The translations under genes were made by a program, and so were the position numbers. Positions 8,922 through 16,376 of a stretch of 64,000 nucleotides of DNA are shown here, piece by piece. The notes under the pieces were generated by a model. That model saw only the letters and a list, made by a program, of their open reading frames with translations, made no database searches and had not been told where the DNA came from. The stretch comes from Synechococcales cyanobacterium C42_A2020_086 (GTDB taxonomy: Bacteria > Cyanobacteriota > Cyanobacteriia > Elainellales > Elainellaceae). The stretch spans positions 369,181 to 433,180 of the forward strand of contig JACYLU010000001.1 in assembly GCA_015272325.1 (NCBI GenBank), written 5' to 3'. Numbering within the stretch: position 1 is the first letter of the stretch; every line of letters starts with the position of its first letter.

Positions 8922-9174
8922 ACGCCGAGAGGGGGGCTAACCGAACTTGAGTTCCCCTTGTCAGGAAGTTGCCCTTGGCTTCTAGAATTTAAACTGCGAA
9001 CCTGTTGATCATCTGCATGTCGCTAGGCATGGGACTTTAGCTATTGCTCGCTCTCTGTGCTTCTGGGCGGCAGAGAAGCGGTGTGATAGGCTGCTGACCT
9101 AGAAGTTCCTGATAGCGTCTGCTTCTGTGTGTGATGGGTTGGCAATTCACCGTTTCATTGCAGGTCTACGACGC

Positions 9175-10389
9175 ATGATCACTCGCATCCTTGCTCTCGT
9201 ATTAGGGGCAATTCTGACATTCAGTTCTGTGTTCTCTTGGGGTCTTCCGACCGCCGCTGCTCCGTGGGAAGCAACAGCCCCTGCACCAGCGCTATTGCGG
9301 TTCGTTCGGGGCGAGACACCAACCGCTAATTCTGCGGCGTCGATGGTGGCTCAAGCCGTACCGCAGCGGGGCAGCTTTGTGGCGGCTGCGGTCAGGCAGG
9401 TGGGACCGGCAGTGGTGCGGATTGACACCGAGCGTACCATTACCCGGAATCCCGATCCGTTCTTTAACGATCCCTTCTTTCGTCGCTTCTTTGGGGATGG
9501 CTTGATTCCCCCAGGACCTTATGAAGAACGCTTGCAGGGGCAAGGCTCTGGTTTTATTGTCAGCAGTGATGGCACGATTCTGACCAATGCTCATGTAGTC
9601 GCCGACGCCGATCGGGTAACGGTGATTTTAAAAGACGGACGCCGCTTTGATGGAGTGGTGCGGGGCGTCGATGAAGTGACCGATCTCGCCGTTGTCAAGA
9701 TTAATGGCAGTGGCTTGCCTGTGGCGTCGTTGGGCGATTCCGATCAAGTCGAAGTGGGTGACTGGGCCATTGCTGTAGGCAACCCATTTGGGTTGGATAA
9801 CACGGTAACGCTGGGCATTGTCAGCACCCTCAACCGCTCTAGCGCTATGGCCGGCATTCCCGACAAACGCCTCGACTTTATTCAAACCGATGCGGCGATT
9901 AACCCCGGTAACTCCGGTGGTCCGCTGTTAAACCAAAATGGAGAAGTGATTGGTATCAACACCGCCATTCGGGCTAATGCGGCAGGAATTGGGTTTGCTA
10001 TTCCGATCAACAAAGCCAAAGAAGTGATGCCGCAACTGGCACGGGGACAGCGCGTTGTGCATCCCTATATTGGTGTGCAAATTGCTAATTTAACGCCGGA
10101 CTTGGCTAAGCAAAACAACAGTGACCCCAATGCTACTGTGATGCTACCCGAGGTGACGGGAGTTTTGGTAATGGGTGTGGTTCCCAATTCACCTGCGGCA
10201 GCAGCTGGGATTCGTCGCGGTGATGTCATCACAGAAATTGACGGTCAGACAATTACCTCAGCCGATCAGCTGCAAAATTTAGTAGAGCGCAGCGGGCTAG
10301 GCAAAACCTTGAGGGTAACGATTCGCCGTGGCAATAGCAGTCAGCAGGTGTCGCTGCGCACAGCCGAGTTGCAGCCTTCGCGAACCTGA
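9175..10389 (+). CDS. HtrA/DegP-type serine protease with one PDZ domain (Hho family)
   Basis: A 404-residue envelope protease and chaperone of the cyanobacterial HtrA/HhoA/HhoB group, which degrades damaged proteins outside the cytoplasm. Seen: a signal peptide in residues 1-28 from ATG 9175 (a GTG 16 codons upstream would spoil it), the trypsin-like triad His140 in TNAHVV, Asp170 in VTDLAVVKI and Ser247 in NPGNSGGPL, and a single C-terminal PDZ (about 300-395) with [18 protein letters not shown]. Length and layout match the Synechocystis paralogues, but I cannot tell which of the three it matches. A strong intrinsic terminator follows at 10479. Confidence 0.92.
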   Translation: MITRILALVLGAILTFSSVFSWGLPTAAAPWEATAPAPALLRFVRGETPTANSAASMVAQAVPQRGSFVAAAVRQVGPAVVRIDTERTITRNPDPFFNDPFFRRFFGDGLIPPGPYEERLQGQGSGFIVSSDGTILTNAHVVADADRVTVILKDGRRFDGVVRGVDEVTDLAVVKINGSGLPVASLGDSDQVEVGDWAIAVGNPFGLDNTVTLGIVSTLNRSSAMAGIPDKRLDFIQTDAAINPGNSGGPLLNQNGEVIGINTAIRANAAGIGFAIPINKAKEVMPQLARGQRVVHPYIGVQIANLTPDLAKQNNSDPNATVMLPEVTGVLVMGVVPNSPAAAAGIRRGDVITEIDGQTITSADQLQNLVERSGLGKTLRVTIRRGNSSQQVSLRTAELQPSRT

Positions 10390-10478
10390 GCAGCCGCAAA
10401 CAACCATTTGCGGTTCAATACTGCTAGCAACAAGCGGGCCTGCATTCCTGCCTTTGAGTGAACATTAGATGCAATTAA

Positions 10479-10526
10479 AAACCGCTTTGGGGGTGATTCT
10501 CCAAGCGGTTTCTGATTTGATTTTTT
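10479..10526 (+). terminator. Intrinsic terminator of htrA
   Basis: AAACCGCTT (10479-10487) pairs with AAGCGGTTT (10503-10511), with a GG/CC extension across one bulged T. A T-rich tract ending in six T follows to 10526. It lies 90 nt past the htrA stop. Confidence 0.8.
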
Positions 10527-10549
10527 GCTCCAAGCAGTTTGCCTAGCAC

Positions 10550-10571
10550 TATCCTATAGTTATCCTGTAGT
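10550..10571. repeat. 11-bp near-perfect tandem duplication
   Basis: TATCCTATAGT followed directly by TATCCTGTAGT (10 of 11 identical). Confidence 0.75.
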
Positions 10572-10623
10572 TCCAGTACCTTACCAGACTGAAGGCAGCC
10601 AAACGAGAAATATCGGACAGCTC

Positions 10624-10818
10624 TCAGGAACTTGCAGGCGTTTTTCTGCCTTGACTTTCGGGTTTCGTTGGGGTTTCGTCTAGCGATTCTCGCTGGTCTA
10701 CCAACTCAGTGTCCCGACCGTGGCTTTCTAGCGTTGTTTCAGAAGTTTGAGCGGCTTCAGGGGCAGCCGAACTCTGTCTACCTTGAATCGAGCCTTGTGA
10801 TTGAGAGTGATGGGTCAT
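10624..10818 (-). CDS. Doubtful small hydrophilic protein (64 codons)
   Basis: An ATG-initiated frame whose product is rich in Ser, Gln, Glu and Thr with no hydrophobic segment and no Cys (it opens MTHHSQSQGSIQGRQSS). The composition looks like a disordered cyanobacterial small protein rather than random DNA, and the frame fills a gap otherwise without genes. There is no Shine-Dalgarno, no recognised family and no conserved neighbour relation. It may be a chance frame; reported because nothing better explains the stretch. Confidence 0.25.
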   Translation of the reverse strand: MTHHSQSQGSIQGRQSSAAPEAAQTSETTLESHGRDTELVDQRESLDETPTKPESQGRKTPASS

Positions 10819-10983
10819 ACTGTTTGATCTATTCAGCTGAATTGAAGTTTCAACGACGATTTGAGTTTGCTAGCAAAGTGCCCCTGCAAATGCAGAGGCA
10901 ACTCAGCTCAACCATTCGATCGTCCTTCTCAGCAAGCTTACACGCCCTGTATAAAGGCATTGGCTTCCTATCTTTGGGTAATC

Positions 10984-11011
10984 GCCCCTGAATTCGCCAA
11001 CGAATTAGGGC
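10984..11011 (-). terminator. Hairpin just downstream of the GlsB-like gene
   Basis: CCCTGAATTCG (10986-10996) pairs with CGAATTAGGG (11001-11010), with one bulged G and a four-base loop, giving ten base pairs. It begins 8 nt beyond the stop codon on the minus strand. No U-tract follows, so it may protect or end the mRNA rather than be a classical terminator. Confidence 0.45.
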
Positions 11012-11018
11012 TGAATTA

Positions 11019-11291
11019 CTACACCGTGCGACGGCGGGTTGCTGCGTAGTAGATGAACAGCGCGATAATGGCACCCAGAACAGCCAAGAAGACACCACCG
11101 ACACTAAGACCGGCCGACGTCAACGCCAGCGTGCCTGTAGTGATCAGGTTATACAGGGAACCGCCAACAACAGCACCGATAATACCCAAGATCAGGGTGC
11201 CAAGAATGCCGCCACCCTGATGACCAGGGTAAATGGCTTTAGCAATAGCACCAGCAATCAGACCTAGTACAATCCAAGCGAGAATATCCAT
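11019..11291 (-). CDS. GlsB/YeaQ/YmgE family small membrane protein
   Basis: A 90-residue, very hydrophobic protein of the GlsB/YeaQ/YmgE (transglycosylase-associated) family, found in the inner membrane and usually stress-induced; its biochemical role is unknown. Seen: MDILAWIVLGLIAGAIAKAI, the Gly-rich turn GGGILGTLILGIIGAVVGG, then a third helix near 62-84 and a basic end ATRRRTV. It is slightly longer than the usual 80-85 residues because of a Thr/Leu/Ala insert between helices two and three. TTGGAGGAAAAG gives a strong ribosome-binding site before ATG 11291. A monocistronic gene with long spacers on both sides, as fits a stress-controlled unit. Confidence 0.9.
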   Translation of the reverse strand: MDILAWIVLGLIAGAIAKAIYPGHQGGGILGTLILGIIGAVVGGSLYNLITTGTLALTSAGLSVGGVFLAVLGAIIALFIYYAATRRRTV

Positions 11292-11891
11292 TCTTTTCCT
11301 CCAAGTTTAATCAAGCAATCGGTGTTTTGAACCGCTCTATTGGTGAGCGCGTTTGATGTTCATAACTTTAACAAGCATAAATAGGGGGTAGCACCCACCT
11401 AAAGATAGGATTCGCGGCTCATCAAAAGTGAGAGGTGAGACCTTTTTCTCTCTCTTTAGCCATAGTCTTTAGCCATAGTAAAGAGCAACAGAAAGTAGAA
11501 CTGGAAAGCCAAGAGGTGAAGCTAGGCTAACCGATTCAAGGCACCATGTCTGACAAATCCTTCACCACTATTTTATCGTTTGTCGCAGCAGATACACCTT
11601 GACTGACTCAGTTGTGCATAATCCGACATAAAACTACACTCTTTCTTAGAACAAGCCGTCATATTTATGCTTGTAAGGGGTAACAGCCTGGCAAATGCCC
11701 TGGCAAATTTATTCTGAGCAGACGACCGAGAAAAGTCTTGCCCCTTAACCCTAAAGCTGCTGCCTAAGCTGGGGCAGAGCAGGATTTTCGCCGATGAGTA
11801 CTTGCCTAATAGAGCGACTGCCCGGTTGAGGGCTTCGTCTTAGGATATGGAAATCTGCTTTTTACCCCAAGCTTGCGATGGGAGTATAGCT
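11292..11891. other. Intergenic region with a 13-bp duplication, no gene seen
   Basis: About 600 bp upstream of two divergent genes. It holds the perfect duplication at 11453-11478 and CCTGGCAAAT repeated at 11687 and 11699. No open frame, tRNA or convincing hairpin was seen. Confidence 0.5.
11453..11478. repeat. Perfect 13-bp tandem duplication
   Basis: TCTTTAGCCATAG occurs twice head to tail without mismatch. Confidence 0.9.
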
Positions 11892-12152
11892 ATGACAGAC
11901 CCGCAGCGCCACGGACTCTACATGGAACTGATTGATCAACTGTTGCATTGTCCCAATGGACAAGAACCCGAACTGCTCAATGCCAATCTTGACTTGCTAG
12001 ACGCTGGACTGGTGCAGGTCATGACGCAGGTAGCGGCTTACTTCGCTCATCACGATAATCCAGATAGCGCCCAGTTTTTGATCCATGTTGCTCGTGAGCT
12101 AGCTGTGCAATTGGGATTGTATCCTGCAACCCCTCCAAAACCGATCTCCTGA
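11892..12152 (+). CDS. Stand-alone 86-residue helical module found at the N-terminus of cyanobacterial CHAT/TPR proteins
   Basis: A short, acidic, all-helical protein. Its core, LIDQLLHCPNGQEPELLNAN followed by DLLDAGLVQVMTQVA and an AQFLIHVARELA helix, resembles from memory the conserved opening segment of many cyanobacterial CHAT or TPR proteins (consensus like QLLxCPxGEExEILNANxxLxDAGLVQxMxxVA). Here the segment stands alone: no TPR or protease domain follows in any frame. ATG 11892 is preferred because GGGAG precedes it by about 10 nt; an in-frame ATG 15 codons earlier is possible. Function unknown; an adaptor or regulator that pairs with a full-length protein encoded elsewhere is a reasonable guess. 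Confidence 0.7.
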   Translation: MTDPQRHGLYMELIDQLLHCPNGQEPELLNANLDLLDAGLVQVMTQVAAYFAHHDNPDSAQFLIHVARELAVQLGLYPATPPKPIS

Positions 12153-12255
12153 ACCGAACCAAGCTAGTAGTAAAACGAGGCGCAGCAATCTAGCCCCACG
12201 CCTCGCTGGACGTAACAATTTGCACGACTTGCTTAAGCCAGATGCTTACTTACGC

Positions 12256-12891
12256 TTATTTACGAATGATAGGTGCCACGATGGTGTTGTGAGTCCAGTA
12301 GCGACAGTCGGCAGGAGGAGTAACCGGAACAACCTCAAAATCAATCTGCTGAAATCCAGCTTGTCTGAGGAGCCGTTCGTGATCTGCAGAAATTTCCCTA
12401 GGTTCGTCCGAGAAGTAAGTGAAAATGCCGTTTGGTCGCAGCAGTCGGTAGGCTTCCGGGAAAAACGGGAAGTAGTGGAAAAAGACAGTTTCCTGATGGA
12501 GCGGGCATGTGTCGAACAGAATGCCATCAAAGCTAGCATCAGGTAAGTCACGGGTTGCATCTTCCCAAAAGCTATTGAGAATCTCCATTTTGCCCGCCGC
12601 AATGTTTTGATTGAATCGGGTTCGGGCAAATTTCACGACTTCTGGATGCGCTTCGATCACGGTATGCTTATGGATTGCTGGAGAGGCTTGCACAAACCCG
12701 GCGGAAATGCCCAAGCCAAATCCAACTTCGAGGACATATCCTCCTTGAGAGGTGGCAATTTCGGCTAGTCGTTTCATGTATTGGGATTCCCAGTCTTGCA
12801 TGACTTGATATCCCAAGATTGTCAGTTCAGATGGACTATAGACAGCTTGCTGTTGTAGCCAGCGGTCCTGGTACTGTTTGTAGCTCACCAT
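12256..12891 (-). CDS. Class I SAM-dependent methyltransferase, guanidinoacetate methyltransferase-like
   Basis: About 211 residues from ATG 12891. Seen: SAM motif I YVLEVGFGLGISAGF near residue 46, the acidic EAHPEVVKFAR motif II near 72, and SFDGILFDTCPLHQET near 115, followed by the FPFFPEAYRLLRPNGIF strand. The FDTxPxxE segment and overall length resemble the GAMT (guanidinoacetate N-methyltransferase) group. A creatine pathway is not expected in a cyanobacterium, so the acceptor is open. A TTG at 12984 directly follows the TAG of the SemiSWEET gene and would add 31 poorly conserved residues; I prefer the ATG. It is co-oriented with that transporter, suggesting that they handle one small molecule. 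Confidence 0.8.
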   Translation of the reverse strand: MVSYKQYQDRWLQQQAVYSPSELTILGYQVMQDWESQYMKRLAEIATSQGGYVLEVGFGLGISAGFVQASPAIHKHTVIEAHPEVVKFARTRFNQNIAAGKMEILNSFWEDATRDLPDASFDGILFDTCPLHQETVFFHYFPFFPEAYRLLRPNGIFTYFSDEPREISADHERLLRQAGFQQIDFEVVPVTPPADCRYWTHNTIVAPIIRK

Positions 12892-12984
12892 ATTTTCTAA
12901 AAAAATGAAACGGCAACAGAGAGCGCTAGGCGCTCGCATGAGTGAAAGCCTGAGAGTGAAACTCCGAGGTTGCCAGTTTGCCAA

Positions 12985-13257
12985 CTATTTTCGATAGCGT
13001 AAGAAGCCTAAGGCGGCGATGACGGTTGCAGGAACATTGATAGCACTGACAACGATAATTGGCCACTCATGAATGGACAAACCGTAAGCCAACCAAGACA
13101 TTTCATTCAACACAAGCGCTAAAATAAGCGTGCTGGTGAAATCCTTTGCGCTTCTGGTTCTCCATATTTTGAATGATTGGTCGTAAAGCCCAATCGCGAT
13201 CAGCAAACTGGCCATAACCGTGATCACACGAATGGCCTCAAGCCCTATTTCACGCAC
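12985..13257 (-). CDS. SemiSWEET/MtN3-family three-helix transporter
   Basis: A 90-residue membrane protein with three predicted helices (about 8-28, 40-60 and 66-86), the size of bacterial SemiSWEET, which dimerises to move sugars or other small solutes by facilitated diffusion. Seen: the loop FKIWRTRSAKDFTSTLI, where family members read K-x-W-R-T-K-S-A-x-D-I-S, the NEMSWLAYG segment of helix two and the helix-three Asn in SAINVPATVI. The PQ pair normally found before the loop reads DQ here (GLYDQSFK). The start is GTG 13257 with only weak AGG upstream. It is co-oriented with, and immediately upstream of, the GAMT-like methyltransferase. Substrate unknown. Confidence 0.78.
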   Translation of the reverse strand: MREIGLEAIRVITVMASLLIAIGLYDQSFKIWRTRSAKDFTSTLILALVLNEMSWLAYGLSIHEWPIIVVSAINVPATVIAALGFLRYRK

Positions 13258-14102
13258 CTGAAATTACGTCCCAATCACTAAAGGTTGACTCGATCCAGGG
13301 AACAGATTTTACTGCTTGTTTTCTGCTTAAACTGATGCAACAAACAAAACATCTTCAGTAAAAAATAGAATGGTCAACCTGTCAAGAAATTAAGATACGC
13401 TCAATGGCGTGATTTGCAGCTTAATTTTGGCAATATGAAGATTTTGCAAGTTTCGCAGGAAGGCATAGGCTTCCCGATCCAATCAAGGCTATTGTACGGG
13501 TTAGGATATTGTGCTGGCATAGTATGATACCTGCACTACCGTTGGTTTAGGATCGGTTTAGGATCGGTTTAGAATGAGTTTGGGGTGTACTGCTACTGCT
13601 AAGTATGTCTTAGGGTGCACCGATACCAACAGAATTGTGCTCAAATCTAAATTTACGCCTCTTGGCGTATTTGCTTTTACGTTCTTTTGCTGATGCTGAC
13701 GGCAGTAATGGATGTATTCATTTCAGCAATTGAGCAATGGCTTGACGCTTGGATAGAGCTAATCAACCGAGACTGGGTGGAAAAGTCGTGACCCCATTCT
13801 TGATTGAGGGCACAGCTTTTGACTGGACTCAGGATCATTCTTTCTGTTCAACCATTGTCTTCAGCCGTTGTCTCAAGTTTTCCTGTGAAGTTCTCTCCCA
13901 GAATGTACTCGGCTATGTCAACGTCTCTGCTCAGAGGGATGTCAGGGCATATTTGAAAAGCGAATTGGGTATTCATTCGGCTATGCGGTCCCTGCATTGC
14001 TTGGGGATGGCGCAAGCAGCAAGATCAAGCAAAATTCGATTAGAGACTGACTGCTGCACCGTTTTTACCCTTAAACGTTAGCCCCCTACCTTTCATTCCT
14101 CT
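13258..14102. other. Long spacer upstream of the chemosensory operon
   Basis: An 845-bp spacer between divergent units. It contains the 11-bp repeat array at 13544-13576 and AT-rich stretches near 13345-13440. A 110-codon frame at 13749-14081 is Cys-rich, lacks a ribosome-binding site and resembles no family, so it is not accepted. The spacer probably contains the operon promoter and a long leader. Confidence 0.45.
13544..13576. repeat. Three tandem 11-bp repeats
   Basis: GGTTTAGGATC occurs twice without mismatch and is followed by a third unit, GGTTTAGAATG (9 of 11). The spacing equals about one helical turn, so an operator is possible. It lies 530 nt before the first gene of the chemosensory operon. 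Confidence 0.85.
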
Positions 14103-15338
14103 ATGTCTATTCCGGTGTCCTATCAATTCTCCTTTGCAGCCCAGGAGCTACCTCAGAAGCTAACTCAGATATCGCAAGCAGCCTTGACCGGATATTGGCA
14201 CTGCGAATTCCTCTTGTCGCCTCTGGGTAAGCAGTCTTGGTATCTCACACTTTCCCAAGGTCGAGTCTTATTCTCGGGGAACCAGCCGCTGTCTTGGTCC
14301 ACTCTCCTCACCATCTTGCAGCGGTATGTTCCTAGCTTGCGCCATGAGCCAGCCGTTCATATCCTCCGGTCATGGAAGCAGCGATTTCTGATCGCTTCCC
14401 AGGAGGAGCAACTGGCTCTACTGGCAGATCTGGTGAACGAGCTGCAAGAGAGTGAATTCATGACGGCCGATGATCTGGCCCGGTCCTTGCGGCTCCATAT
14501 CCTGACGGAATTTGATACCTATCTGTTCAGCTCATCCGGAGAAGCCCAGTTTTTACCGTCTCCCCAACTTGCAAGCCACGCCTTCATCGTTGGGTTTGCC
14601 ATTGACGATTTGATTCGAGAGGCGGTTCAGCGGCAAATCTGGTGGCAAAGGCTCAATGCTCAAATTCCGTCTATGAATTGTGTGCCCGTCCTCAATCCAG
14701 CCGCAGTTCAGGGTTCGCTGACCGTTCACCAGCAGCAGCGCTTGGAAGCCTTGGTGGCGAGCGGTAGAACTCTAAATGACATCGCTGTTGCTGTAGCCCA
14801 AGATCCTTTAGACATCGCGAAGGTATTCGCCAAACTGGTCAGCGAAGCCTTGGTAAGCTTGCAAGATCCTCGTTCCACGACTGCTCCTGAAATCTTGTTC
14901 ATCGACGATTCACCGTTGCTGCTGCGGCAATTCAAAAGCTTGGTTAGCAGTTGGGGCTATCTGGTTCACGCGTTTCAAAACCCTGTGCTGGCTATGAAAG
15001 CACTAATGGATCTTCACCCCGCCGTGATATTTCTAGACATCAATATGCCTGAAATGACGGGGTTTGACCTCGTCAAGCAAATTCGACGGCGGCCGGAGCT
15101 GGAAGCTATTCCTTTGATTATGCTGACTGCCGAGAAATCGCTGTCCAATAACTGGCGCGCTCGCTGGAGCGGCTGTCGGTTTCTGACCAAACCCTTAACT
15201 CCAGATGAGGTGCCGCAATTTCAAATAGAACTACGCATGCTGTTGATGGAACTTGCCCCCTTGACTTCGCAGGTTTCTGTGGAAAGTGTTTCTACATATT
15301 CATCTTCACATTCTTCGAAACCACAGCATTCATTTTAG
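14103..15338 (+). CDS. PATAN-domain response regulator (PixG/TaxP-like)
   Basis: A 411-residue two-part regulator. Residues 1-160 form the PATAN-type effector domain of cyanobacterial PatA/PixG proteins (ELPQKLTQISQAALTGYW, SLGKQSWYLTL-like start), 190-250 a helical linker with HQQQRLEALVASGRTLNDIA, and 263-385 a receiver with FIDDSP, phospho-acceptor Asp312 in FLDINMPEMTGFD, LTAEKS and the Lys in FLTKPL. In Synechocystis the PATAN regulators PixG and LsiR-type proteins act on type IV pilus motors to set the direction of twitching. It is the first gene of the six-gene operon that ends with cheA. The receiver is complete; the effector partner is inferred from the family. Confidence 0.88.
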   Translation: MSIPVSYQFSFAAQELPQKLTQISQAALTGYWHCEFLLSPLGKQSWYLTLSQGRVLFSGNQPLSWSTLLTILQRYVPSLRHEPAVHILRSWKQRFLIASQEEQLALLADLVNELQESEFMTADDLARSLRLHILTEFDTYLFSSSGEAQFLPSPQLASHAFIVGFAIDDLIREAVQRQIWWQRLNAQIPSMNCVPVLNPAAVQGSLTVHQQQRLEALVASGRTLNDIAVAVAQDPLDIAKVFAKLVSEALVSLQDPRSTTAPEILFIDDSPLLLRQFKSLVSSWGYLVHAFQNPVLAMKALMDLHPAVIFLDINMPEMTGFDLVKQIRRRPELEAIPLIMLTAEKSLSNNWRARWSGCRFLTKPLTPDEVPQFQIELRMLLMELAPLTSQVSVESVSTYSSSHSSKPQHSF

Positions 15339-15363
15339 AGTCGTTTGTCTTAGGAGAGTTTTC

Positions 15364-15720
15364 ATGCGTTTTCTGGTTGTAGATGATAGCGCTGTTGATC
15401 GACTGCATTTAGCCTCCCTGCTCGAAGAACTAGGGCATCAGGTTGAAGCCTACGATAGCACCAGGGGAATTCTGGACAAGCTGGCCACAGGTCAATATGC
15501 TTCGGTATTTTTAGATATTGTCATGCCTGAGAAGGATGGTTACAAATTTCTGCGAGAGCTACGTGCTAACCAGCCAACTGCCGCCCAGCATGTGATCTTC
15601 TATTCCAGCAAGAAAACCTCAGTTGAAATGAACTACGGATTAACGCGAGCTGGAGCGAATGACTATCTTGCTAAACCGATCAGTCGCGAGCGGCTGGAGC
15701 AGGCCCTGCGGCGGATTTAA
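15364..15720 (+). CDS. CheY-type single-domain response regulator (PixH-like)
   Basis: A 118-residue receiver without output domain. Seen: the acidic pair in VVDDSAVDR, phospho-acceptor Asp51 in FLDIVMPEKDGYKFL, Ser-Ser in FYSSKKTS at the conserved Thr/Ser position, and Lys in YLAKPIS. ATG 15364 with TAGGAGAG upstream is the clear start; longer versions run into the previous gene. It is the second gene of the operon, 25 nt after the PATAN regulator. It should take phosphate from the CheA below and, by analogy with PixH/PilH, may act as a phosphate sink or as the second output. Confidence 0.92.
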   Translation: MRFLVVDDSAVDRLHLASLLEELGHQVEAYDSTRGILDKLATGQYASVFLDIVMPEKDGYKFLRELRANQPTAAQHVIFYSSKKTSVEMNYGLTRAGANDYLAKPISRERLEQALRRI

Positions 15721-15750
15721 CGATATTTTTACCAAGCTAAGACCATTGAC

Positions 15751-16263
15751 ATGAATATTACAATGAATGACTCTGAAGATCCCCAGGCGCTTCTACCAGA
15801 AAGCTTAATCGATGCCGAGGTGGACATTGATGCGTTAGAGGCTTCAGCGTGGCAAGAACGCTACCTGCTGAGCTGGATAGGGCAGCAGCGATTGGTTATT
15901 CCTTCTCAATGGGTGAGCGAAATTATCGTCGTTGAACGCACCCGCATCTTACCACTGCCCTTCTACGACTCGATGCTGCTAGGAGTCGTTCACCACGAGG
16001 GGCAAATTGTGCCCTTGATCACTCTCTGGACTCAACCCCAATTCGCTCAAGCTCAACGTCTCCGCGAAACCCTCTCTGCTGTTCGCTTAGGCGCAGCTGT
16101 AGGCGAGCTGGCGGGCGTTGGTCTGGTGGTCGATCAAATCAACGGCACGCTGACTCACGCGCAACTGACGCAGCTCCAAGAGACATCAGCATCTATGCCT
16201 GTGCAACTGTTCCAGCCGGAAGCGATTTCGCCGCGGATCTGGCACCCGCAAACCTCGCTTTGA
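15751..16263 (+). CDS. CheW-like adaptor (PixI-like)
   Basis: A 170-residue single CheW domain with a 35-residue acidic N-terminal extension. Seen: WQERYLLSWIGQQRLVIPSQWVSEI, followed by ILPLPFYDSMLLGVVHHEGQIVPLI, which matches the CheW core G-V-x-x-x-x-G-x-I-x-P-V-x-D with a leucine-isoleucine end. It would couple the two receptors to CheA. The start is ATG 15751; ATG 15763 is also in frame and neither has a strong Shine-Dalgarno. Third gene of the operon; gap to the first MCP 113 nt, including the 12-bp duplication at 16286. Confidence 0.9.
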   Translation: MNITMNDSEDPQALLPESLIDAEVDIDALEASAWQERYLLSWIGQQRLVIPSQWVSEIIVVERTRILPLPFYDSMLLGVVHHEGQIVPLITLWTQPQFAQAQRLRETLSAVRLGAAVGELAGVGLVVDQINGTLTHAQLTQLQETSASMPVQLFQPEAISPRIWHPQTSL

Positions 16264-16285
16264 AACCGGTTAGAAGCATACCTTT

Positions 16286-16309
16286 CTAGCCATCCTACTA
16301 GCCATCCTA
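16286..16309. repeat. Perfect 12-bp tandem duplication
   Basis: CTAGCCATCCTA occurs twice head to tail in the spacer between the CheW and MCP genes. Confidence 0.9.
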
Positions 16310-16376
16310 AAGGGTATCTGTTGTCTGGACACGACTGCTTCACTTCCTCATCTGTATGCATTGATAAAGGTATCCC

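Larger units (their letters stand above)
10390..11018. other. Intergenic region between htrA and the GlsB-like gene
   Basis: It contains the htrA terminator, a near-perfect 11-bp tandem duplication at 10550-10571, one doubtful minus-strand small frame (10624-10818) and a hairpin just beyond the GlsB-like stop. A plus-strand frame of 119 codons here has no ribosome-binding site and no family resemblance, and I do not accept it. Confidence 0.5.

Noticed and set aside
10632..10991. 119-codon plus-strand frame after htrA
   Set aside because: It begins within a terminator-distal spacer without a ribosome-binding site, and its composition is not protein-like.
12176..12205. Terminator between the 86-residue module gene and the methyltransferase gene
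   Set aside because: CGAGGCG/CGCCTCG can form seven base pairs around a 16-base loop, but there is no U-tract on either strand; too weak to list.
13749..14081. 110-codon plus-strand frame before the chemosensory operon
   Set aside because: No ribosome-binding site, Cys- and Arg-rich random-looking composition, no family resemblance.
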